DNA of 5,231 nt from Campylobacterota bacterium (GTDB lineage: Bacteria > Campylobacterota > Campylobacteria > Campylobacterales > Sulfurovaceae). Positions 1-4,260 of this stretch are shown here, piece after piece. The DNA lies in the NCBI GenBank assembly GCA_013153825.1, contig JAADDP010000068.1:1-5231 (forward strand). The letters are read 5' to 3'. Both the position numbers and the translations under genes were made by a program. Under the pieces are notes generated by a model. The model saw only the letters and a program-made list of their open reading frames with translations, had not been told where the DNA came from and searched no databases. The stretch's first letter is position 1. Each line of letters opens with the position of its first letter.

Positions 1-83
1 ATAATGTATATGACCAGAGCGATGCAGAGGGGTTTATTAAACTTAATGCTCTAAGACTCATGATAGCTAAAAAGAGAAAATAG
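1..83 (+). CDS. argG: C-terminal end of argininosuccinate synthase (partial)
   Basis: This is the 3' end of a gene that begins before the window; codons are in phase from base 3 and stop at TAG 81-83. The 26 visible residues contain YDQSDAEGFIKLNALRL followed by a short basic tail (KKRK). A (Y/D)Q-x-DA-x-GFI-(K/R)L-x-(A/G)LRL pattern at the extreme C-terminus is what I recall of argininosuccinate synthase, the cytosolic enzyme that joins citrulline and aspartate using ATP in arginine synthesis. The C-terminal helix in that family contributes to tetramer packing. Only the tail is visible, so the ATP-binding P-loop-like motif and the substrate sites cannot be checked. The assignment rests on this single motif. 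Confidence 0.7.
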   Translation, partial: NVYDQSDAEGFIKLNALRLMIAKKRK

Positions 84-87
84 GGTA

Positions 88-114
88 GATAGTACCACAT
101 AATTGTGGTCTATC
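88..114 (+). terminator. Hairpin after argG, possible terminator
   Basis: An inverted repeat starts five bases after the upstream stop codon. The arms are GATAG and CTATC on the outside and ACCACA and TGTGGT on the inside, with one unpaired T on the 5' side and a TAAT loop. This gives about eleven base pairs. The sequence after it is AT-rich (ATATCTTATATT) but has no clean T run, so it may be a weak intrinsic terminator, an mRNA 3'-end stabiliser, or a binding site upstream of the PAS gene. Position favours a 3'-end role for argG. Confidence 0.45.
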
Positions 115-170
115 ATATCTTATATTAAATATTTGTTAATATTTTTAAACATAATTTTAGAAAAATTAAA

Positions 171-204
171 TATACTTATATAGTAATAGTTTGATATAAA
201 AGGA
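171..204 (+). promoter_or_regulatory. Candidate -10 region and ribosome-binding site of the PAS gene
   Basis: The 128 bases between argG and the PAS gene end in a very AT-rich stretch. TATACT (171-176) or TATAGT (179-184) could serve as the -10 element; no clear -35 is visible, which is usual for housekeeping promoters in Campylobacterota. AAAAGGA (198-204) is the Shine-Dalgarno, seven bases before ATG 212, and supports that start. The ribosome-binding site is well supported; the exact -10 box is a guess. Confidence 0.3.
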
Positions 205-211
205 AAATATA

Positions 212-775
212 ATGATATATAGACCAATTCCTATAGATGAAGAGATAGAGTTTAATAGTAAAAACTTCCTTGTAAGTAAGACAGATTTGAAGGGAAATAT
301 TATTTTTGTAAATAAAAGCTTCTGTGAAGTCTCTGGATATGTTGAGGAGGAGATTATTGGATTACCACACAATGTGGTGAGACATACAGATATGCCTAGA
401 GCCATATTTTTTCTAATTTGGCAGAGTCTAATGTCAGGTGTTAGGATTACAGCAGTTATTAAAAATTTGGCAAAAAGTGGGAAATACTACTGGGTTATAT
501 CGGATTTTGAACCAAAATTTGATGGAGATGGAAATATTATCTCCCTAACAGCATTTGGAAGGTCAGCTCCAGACTATATTATAGATGAGATAGAAGAGCT
601 ATATAGTGTTATGTTGACAATTGAAAAGAAGCATAGTATGGAGAAGTCTCTAGCCTATTTAGAGGGGTTTCTGGAGGAGAGGGGAAAAGTATATAAGGAT
701 TATATAGGTGAGCTTACCCAATCTAAAGGTTTAATAGATATCCTAATGTTGAGGTTCAAGAATCTATTTAGGTAA
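212..775 (+). CDS. Aer/CetB-like PAS domain sensor protein
   Basis: A soluble 187-residue protein with one PAS domain (about residues 15-120) and a helical, probably coiled-coil tail (about 121-187). It aligns without gaps with my memory of the N-terminus of E. coli Aer over residues 24-100, including N34, the HNVVRH-DMP block (H53-P62), W70 and N85. R57, H58 and D60 match Aer positions linked to FAD binding, and W70/N85 have the same spacing as the NifL flavin residues W87/N102. FAD binding and redox or energy sensing are therefore likely. There is no transmembrane segment, HAMP, kinase or MCP signalling domain, so it must signal through a partner, as CetB does with the membrane receptor CetA in Campylobacter energy taxis. 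No CetA-like gene is in the window. The tail is typical of short Campylobacterota PAS proteins. Start ATG 212 follows AAAAGGA. The gene ends two bases from a convergent gene. Confidence 0.85.
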   Translation: MIYRPIPIDEEIEFNSKNFLVSKTDLKGNIIFVNKSFCEVSGYVEEEIIGLPHNVVRHTDMPRAIFFLIWQSLMSGVRITAVIKNLAKSGKYYWVISDFEPKFDGDGNIISLTAFGRSAPDYIIDEIEELYSVMLTIEKKHSMEKSLAYLEGFLEERGKVYKDYIGELTQSKGLIDILMLRFKNLFR

Positions 776-777
776 AT

Positions 778-903
778 TCAATTTTTATCTATCCTATTCC
801 CATCCTCATCAAACTTTCTCTGAAAATTTCCTCTTACAATTGCAAATGTCATTATACTAAATAGTATAGCTACAATAATATATATTATATCTCCAATACT
901 CAT
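778..903 (-). CDS. 41-residue single-pass membrane peptide, function unknown
   Basis: A short reading frame directly downstream of trmL on the same strand. Its ATG (903-901) overlaps the trmL TGA (902-900) as ATGA, and a full Shine-Dalgarno GGAGG (912-908) lies four bases upstream, so translation coupled to trmL is likely. The product starts MSIGDIIYIIVAILF, has one hydrophobic helix (about residues 5-24), then a charged tail (RGNFQRKFDEDGNRIDKN). The positive residues following the helix suggest N-out/C-in topology. I do not recognise the family. Its size and layout resemble small accessory subunits of membrane complexes, but nothing identifies a partner. The start-stop overlap and strong ribosome-binding site are the reasons to believe it is real. 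It ends two bases from the convergent PAS gene, leaving no room for a separate terminator. Confidence 0.7.
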   Translation of the reverse strand: MSIGDIIYIIVAILFSIMTFAIVRGNFQRKFDEDGNRIDKN

Positions 904-1394
904 ATATCCTCCAATCTATTTCTAATCTTTATCTTCTTAAATCCATTATAGTTCTGCCTGAGAGCCTCATATACAATGATACCGACACTAACACCTAAAT
1001 TTAGGCTTCTTCCTCTCTCTCCCATTGGAATTGTAATAGACCTGTCCCTATTTTTAAGTAGAATATCCTCTCTAAGCCCCTTTGTCTCTGAACCAAAAAG
1101 TATATAATCTCCCTTTTTAAACTCTGCATCGAAATATAGATTATCCGTCTTTGTAGTGGCTAGGTGATACCCCTCTCCAATCTGATTTTTCTCTAAAAAA
1201 TCCTCAAAACTCTCCCAGATAATTAAATCTAAATCACTCCAGTAGTCAAGCCCTGCCCTCTTTAGAGCCTTATCATCTATACTAAATCCTAAAGGTTTTA
1301 CTAGATGTAGAGTTGCACCTAAATTTACACATAATCTTCCAATAGTCCCTGTATTTGGTGGGATTTGTGGCTCTACCAATACAATATTAAACAT
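900..1394 (-). CDS. trmL: tRNA (cytidine(34)-2'-O)-methyltransferase TrmL
   Basis: A 164-residue SPOUT-superfamily methyltransferase, close to the roughly 157 residues of E. coli TrmL. It transfers a methyl group from S-adenosylmethionine to the ribose 2'-OH of the wobble nucleotide C34 or cmnm5U34 in tRNA-Leu isoacceptors, in the cytosol, as a homodimer with a C-terminal trefoil knot. The family motifs are all visible in order: VEPQIPPNTGTIGRLC (residues 7-22), LHLVKPLGF (29-37), RAGLDYW (46-52), FGSETKGL (100-107), IPMGERGRSLNL (122-133) and a final SVGIIVYEALRQ helix (136-147). These correspond to the knot and cofactor loops. The start is ATG 1394; GAGG lies 13 bases upstream, slightly far, but no in-frame alternative is better. 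It is divergent from the M48 gene and overlaps the small membrane gene by four bases. It is probably unrelated in function to the protease cluster. Confidence 0.93.
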   Translation of the reverse strand: MFNIVLVEPQIPPNTGTIGRLCVNLGATLHLVKPLGFSIDDKALKRAGLDYWSDLDLIIWESFEDFLEKNQIGEGYHLATTKTDNLYFDAEFKKGDYILFGSETKGLREDILLKNRDRSITIPMGERGRSLNLGVSVGIIVYEALRQNYNGFKKIKIRNRLEDI

Positions 1395-1420
1395 TTTTAC
1401 TATACATCCTCTATTTTAGG

Positions 1421-1451
1421 TATAATTTATCTTGTATAAATTTTCAAGGAG
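1421..1451 (+). promoter_or_regulatory. Candidate promoter and RBS for the envelope protease cluster
   Basis: The 63 bases between divergent trmL and the M48 gene must hold promoters for both. On the plus strand TATAAT (1421-1426) is a perfect -10 match, with TTGTATAAA (1432-1440) as an alternative. AAGGAG (1446-1451) is the Shine-Dalgarno, six bases before ATG 1458. An inverted repeat, AATTTAT (1424-1430) and ATAAATT (1436-1442), overlaps the -10 and could be an operator or an AT-rich coincidence. On the minus strand TATACA or TATACC could serve trmL from the same segment. Confidence 0.4.
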
Positions 1452-1457
1452 AAGTAG

Positions 1458-2255
1458 ATGAAAATTTCTAAAAAGATAATAACTACCATTATTTTACCAT
1501 TTTTTCTTATAAGTTGTACTAAAGCTCCAGTTACAGGTAGAGAGCAATTTATTATGGTAAATCCCGTAGAGGAGATACAGCTTGGAATAAAGAGTGCAAA
1601 GGATATCCTATCAAAGGAGAGAGTTAGTAAAGACCAGAGATTAATCAATATGGTAAATAGGGTTGGAAAGAGGTTAGCAGAGGTTGCAAGTAGAGACTAC
1701 CCAATAGCAAAAGATTTTAGATGGGAGTTCTTCGTAATTGATAATCCAAAGGAGGAGAACGCATTTTGTCTTCCTGGGGGAAAGGTATTTGTATATAGTG
1801 GACTATTTGAGTATATAGCAAATGATGCAGAGTTGGCCTCTGTCTTGGGACATGAGATTGGACATGCAATAGCTAGACATGGGGCAGAGAGGGTTAGTAG
1901 AGGTATATTGACTCAGACAGGGGGAGAGATTTTGCAGAGCGTAATAGCAGGAAAGGCGAGTCCAGAGAGTAGTGCTATGGTTATGGAGGCTTTTGGGATT
2001 GGGACACAGCTAGGGATTACACTACCACACTCTAGAACCCAAGAGTATGAGGCTGACTATATTGGATTAGTTTTAATGGCAAAAGCTGGATATGACCCAA
2101 ATTCAGCCTTGACATTTTGGGAGAAGTTCTCTAGAAGTGGAGAGACCCCACCAGAGTATCTATCTACACATCCAGCCCCAATAAATAGGATTGCTAAAAT
2201 TAAGGATTTAATTCCAAAGGTTATGCCATATTATGAGCAGAGTAGAATTGATTAA
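1458..2255 (+). CDS. M48 family zinc metalloprotease lipoprotein (LoiP/YcaL-like)
   Basis: A 265-residue lipoprotein. The N-terminus is a short basic region, a hydrophobic stretch and the lipobox LIS-C20, followed by the CTKAPVTGREQ segment seen in LoiP/YcaL-type outer-membrane M48 proteases. The zinc site is complete: HEIGH at 132-136 gives two histidine ligands and the catalytic Glu133, and ExxxD at E196-D200 (in TQEYEAD) gives the third ligand. The STHP motif (S236-P239) supplies the conserved late histidine H238. There are no transmembrane helices beyond the signal peptide, so this is the periplasmic lipoprotein type and not HtpX. Relatives cut or help clear misfolded envelope proteins. 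ATG 1458 has AAGGAG six bases upstream. The stop is 12 bases before the caspase-like gene, whose ribosome-binding site follows directly, so the two are probably co-translated. A role in processing its neighbours is inference. Confidence 0.92.
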   Translation: MKISKKIITTIILPFFLISCTKAPVTGREQFIMVNPVEEIQLGIKSAKDILSKERVSKDQRLINMVNRVGKRLAEVASRDYPIAKDFRWEFFVIDNPKEENAFCLPGGKVFVYSGLFEYIANDAELASVLGHEIGHAIARHGAERVSRGILTQTGGEILQSVIAGKASPESSAMVMEAFGIGTQLGITLPHSRTQEYEADYIGLVLMAKAGYDPNSALTFWEKFSRSGETPPEYLSTHPAPINRIAKIKDLIPKVMPYYEQSRID

Positions 2256-2260
2256 GGGGG
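2254..2260 (+). promoter_or_regulatory. Ribosome-binding site that sets a TTG start
   Basis: AAGGGGG overlaps the TAA stop of the M48 gene and lies seven bases before TTG 2268. No in-frame ATG is available between the M48 stop and the signal-peptide region, so this site decides the TTG start of the caspase-like gene and suggests translational coupling. Confidence 0.75.
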
Positions 2261-2267
2261 ATATATA

Positions 2268-3602
2268 TTGTTTTTAGTCAGAGTTTGGTTATTAATAGCT
2301 CTAATATCTATATTTGGTTATGGTCAAGATGTTAAAAGGGAGGCTCTAGTTATAGGTATTGGTGATTACGCTCCAGCTACCAGAAATGATTTAAATGGGA
2401 TAGAGAGAGATGTATCTAAGATTAAGAGGCTATTTAAGAGTTTAGGCTTTAAGGTTACTATTCTCTATGATGCTCAAGCTATGAAGATACTTGAATATTT
2501 AGATAGATACTCCGAGATTCTAGACTCAAATGACTATTTCGCATTCTACTATAGTGGTCACGGCTCATATGAGCCGGATGAGAGTGGAGATGAGCTGGAT
2601 GGTAGAGATGAGACTCTAGTCCTAAGTGATGGGGAGGAGAATAGACACCTTTCAGATGATATACTAAATGATAAGTTTAGTAGAATTAGGGCAAAGAAGC
2701 TAATATTTATAGACTCATGCCATAGTGGAACTGCATTTAGGGGGTTGAATATGGGAGTTAAGCCTAAAACCATATTACCAAGTGAGGTTTCGACTAGAAC
2801 AAGAGGTTATGGGAGAGACTCAATTAGTGGAGATTTTATAGCCTTTTCAGCCTCTCAAGATAGTGAAGAGTCTCTAGCTACTCCAACCGGTAGTCTATTT
2901 ACAGATACTCTATCTAAAACTCTTATAGATAGGGGATATATAAATAGAGCTATAGAGGAGATAGGTCTCATATTGGAACGAGATATCTTAAAATATGCAA
3001 AGGAGACGGGAAATAGACCTCACCATCCAAAAATAACACTATCCAGACCTGATTTGAAGAGTATCTCCCTAAATAGCTTCTTAAAACTTGATAGTTCAGA
3101 GGATAGAAGTAGTCTGGAGAGTATATTAGACTCTATGGTTGATAGAGGTTTAGCTGATAGATTAGATATCACATCAGATAGGAGGGTATATAGAGAGGGT
3201 GAATCGGTAAAATTCACAGTTGATAGTGGTGGTCATAAGGGATTTTTAACTATACTATACATAGATAGAGATAGCATTACAACACTATATCCAAATCCAT
3301 ATGTTAAGATTAAGAGGGTTGAAGGTAGATATATATTTCCAGATAATCTATCAGGGGGTAGATTTGAGCTTGAGGGATATAAGAGCTGTAAAGGGTGTGA
3401 TAGTGAAGAGACAACCATATATGCAATTTTAACTGAAGAGCCTATAGAGGATATAGATAGATTGAGAAGTAAGGGAGGGCTATTTAGCTTCTTAAAGAGT
3501 TCAAGAGAGGAGAGTATTGTCACTAGAGCCGTCAGGTTAAAGGTATCTAACTCTAAGGGTTTTAAGCCACTTATAGGAGTGTATAGATTTACTATAAAGT
3601 GA
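2268..3602 (+). CDS. Exported caspase-like (C14/metacaspase-type) protease with C-terminal DUF4384-like domain
   Basis: A 444-residue protein starting at TTG. Residues 1-19 form a signal peptide (basic start, WLLIALISIFG core, possible cleavage after GYG19) without a lipobox, so the protein is periplasmic or secreted. The caspase-fold domain spans about 24-260: ALVIGIGDY strand (26-34), catalytic His98 in YYSGHG, the metacaspase-style GDELDGRDE loop (107-115), catalytic Cys151 in FIDSCHSG, and FSASQDSEES (193-202) before a GSLFTDTL segment. S96 and D149, two residues before the catalytic pair, match the acidic S1 pocket of metacaspases, so cleavage after Arg/Lys is more likely than after Asp. 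After a linker (about 262-300), residues about 305-395 form a DUF4384-like domain (YREGESVKFTVD, LYPNPY, IFPDN, CKGC at 374-377, YAILTEEP), ending in a strand-rich tail, GVYRFTIK. This half is paralogous to the next gene. The substrate is unknown. The domain calls are strong; the target and trigger are open. Confidence 0.88.
   Translation: MFLVRVWLLIALISIFGYGQDVKREALVIGIGDYAPATRNDLNGIERDVSKIKRLFKSLGFKVTILYDAQAMKILEYLDRYSEILDSNDYFAFYYSGHGSYEPDESGDELDGRDETLVLSDGEENRHLSDDILNDKFSRIRAKKLIFIDSCHSGTAFRGLNMGVKPKTILPSEVSTRTRGYGRDSISGDFIAFSASQDSEESLATPTGSLFTDTLSKTLIDRGYINRAIEEIGLILERDILKYAKETGNRPHHPKITLSRPDLKSISLNSFLKLDSSEDRSSLESILDSMVDRGLADRLDITSDRRVYREGESVKFTVDSGGHKGFLTILYIDRDSITTLYPNPYVKIKRVEGRYIFPDNLSGGRFELEGYKSCKGCDSEETTIYAILTEEPIEDIDRLRSKGGLFSFLKSSREESIVTRAVRLKVSNSKGFKPLIGVYRFTIK
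2561..2576. repeat. Perfect 16-base GC-rich palindrome inside the caspase gene
   Basis: CGGCTCATATGAGCCG reads the same on both strands. It covers the codons just after catalytic His98 (Gly-Ser-Tyr-Glu-Pro) and uses GGC and CCG, both uncommon among the codons here, where glycine is mostly GGA/GGT and proline CCA/CCT. Whether it is a functional site or chance cannot be told from the sequence. Confidence 0.6.
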
Positions 3603-3609
3603 CATCTTT

Positions 3610-3638
3610 TAGACATTTTATTTAAATAGAATTAAAAT
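3610..3638 (+). promoter_or_regulatory. Candidate internal promoter before the DUF4384 lipoprotein gene
   Basis: In the 68-base gap between the caspase-like gene and the DUF4384 lipoprotein gene, TAGACA (3610-3615) and TAAAAT (3633-3638) each match the -35 and -10 consensus at five of six positions, with a 17-base spacer. The -35 lies in an imperfect direct repeat, GACATCTTTTA (3601-3611) and GACATTTTATT (3612-3622), spaced by about one helical turn. This could let the last two genes be transcribed separately. Confidence 0.35.
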
Positions 3639-3650
3639 AGATAAATTCTA
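3627..3650. repeat. Inverted repeat between the caspase-like and DUF4384 lipoprotein genes
   Basis: TAGAATT (3627-3633) and AATTCTA (3644-3650) are perfect inverted arms around a ten-base loop. No T run follows, so it is a poor intrinsic terminator. It overlaps the candidate -10, so an operator is more likely than a terminator, though short AT-rich repeats can arise by chance. Confidence 0.4.
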
Positions 3651-3657
3651 CTTGATG

Positions 3658-3663
3658 AAGGAG
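3658..3663 (+). promoter_or_regulatory. Ribosome-binding site favouring TTG 3671
   Basis: AAGGAG lies seven bases before TTG 3671 and thirteen before the alternative in-frame ATG 3677. Spacing favours TTG, adding Met-Arg to the front of the signal peptide. Either start leaves the lipobox intact. Confidence 0.6.
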
Positions 3664-3670
3664 AGCTATA

Positions 3671-4249
3671 TTGAGAATGATAGCGTATATATCAGCTATT
3701 ATAACTATGCTCATAGTAGTGGGGTGTAAATCTAACGTGGTTGAGCCTAAGAGCGAAAGTAATAGAACAGTTGAAATTGATGATAAATCTATGACCTTAA
3801 GTGAAATGAAATTAGATAGTGTATCCATAGCTATGAAGGGAAATAACGAGTATAAGAGTGGAGAGCCTCTTAGATTTGCAATAGATACTAAGGGTAGAGC
3901 TGGATATATATACATCATATATGAGGATAGTAGTGGTGGAGTTGGAGTTTTATATCCAAATAGATACTCTCCTCCGTCGGAGATTATTGGAGAGCATATA
4001 TTTCCAGATGATTTTGGAGTTGACCCTAAAGCTGTAACTGCTAGTAGAAATTGTTCCGATTGTAAGAGGGATAAGACACTACTATATGCTATTTTGACAA
4101 AAAAGAGGATTTCAGATATTCAAAATATAGATAGAGGTATACTACACAATATATTGACTAAAAGTAAAGGGATAGCTGTAGATTTTAATAGAAGCTATGG
4201 TAATAGTGGAAACTTTTATGTCGGTGTATTGGAATTTTATGTGAAGTAG
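3671..4249 (+). CDS. DUF4384-like domain lipoprotein
   Basis: A 192-residue lipoprotein. It has a signal peptide with lipobox VVG-C19, a polar linker (about 20-48), then a domain (about 49-150) that aligns with the C-terminal part of the preceding caspase-like protein. Shared points are Y-x-x-GE-x-(V/L)-(K/R)-F-x-(V/I)-D (from Y61), YIYIIY, LYPNRY (94-99), HIFPDDF (109-115), a CxxC pair (C128-C131), YAILTKK (139-145) and a final G-V-x-x-F-x-(I/V)-K strand. DUF4384 modules are non-catalytic, all-beta, and often accompany caspase-like or CsgG-type envelope proteins; their ligand is unknown to me. Here the module is free of the protease and membrane-anchored, so it may be a scaffold or a competitor for whatever the caspase's own module binds (inference). 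Start TTG 3671 follows AAGGAG; ATG 3677 is the alternative. The stop overlaps the ribosome-binding site of the next gene. Confidence 0.82.
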   Translation: MRMIAYISAIITMLIVVGCKSNVVEPKSESNRTVEIDDKSMTLSEMKLDSVSIAMKGNNEYKSGEPLRFAIDTKGRAGYIYIIYEDSSGGVGVLYPNRYSPPSEIIGEHIFPDDFGVDPKAVTASRNCSDCKRDKTLLYAILTKKRISDIQNIDRGILHNILTKSKGIAVDFNRSYGNSGNFYVGVLEFYVK

Positions 4250-4254
4250 AGGAG
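4249..4254 (+). promoter_or_regulatory. Ribosome-binding site pointing to an ATA start
   Basis: GAGGAG begins on the last base of the upstream TAG stop. The only codon at normal spacing (six bases) that also gives a proper signal peptide is ATA 4261. No ATG, GTG or TTG occurs in this frame between the stop at 4204-4206 and the codon for the lipobox cysteine, so this site decides the start. Confidence 0.65.
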
Positions 4255-4260
4255 TTTATC

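Noticed and set aside
364..378. Second ACCACA...TGTGGT inverted repeat, like the one at 94-109
   Set aside because: It falls on codons for the conserved PAS motif PHNVVR, which fully explains it, so the match with the argG hairpin is probably chance and not a shared operator.
166..405. Minus-strand 79-residue open frame
   Set aside because: It lies opposite the well-supported PAS gene, has a low-complexity translation and no family motif.
1427..1648. Minus-strand 73-residue open frame
   Set aside because: It is antisense to the M48 gene start and its ribosome-binding site; the translation shows no motif.
2558..2773. Minus-strand 71-residue open frame
   Set aside because: It is the complement of the caspase catalytic region; the Ser/Leu-rich translation is typical of an antisense shadow.
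3020..3217. Minus-strand 65-residue open frame
   Set aside because: It is fully antisense to the linker of the caspase-like gene and rich in Ser/Leu, as expected from complementing Asp/Arg/Glu codons.
3233..3616. Minus-strand 127-residue open frame
   Set aside because: It is long, but entirely opposite the DUF4384-like region of the caspase gene; no ribosome-binding site or recognisable domain.
3622..3918. Minus-strand 98-residue open frame, hydrophobic
   Set aside because: It is opposite the DUF4384 lipoprotein signal peptide and intergenic gap; hydrophobicity follows from complementing an AT-rich stretch.
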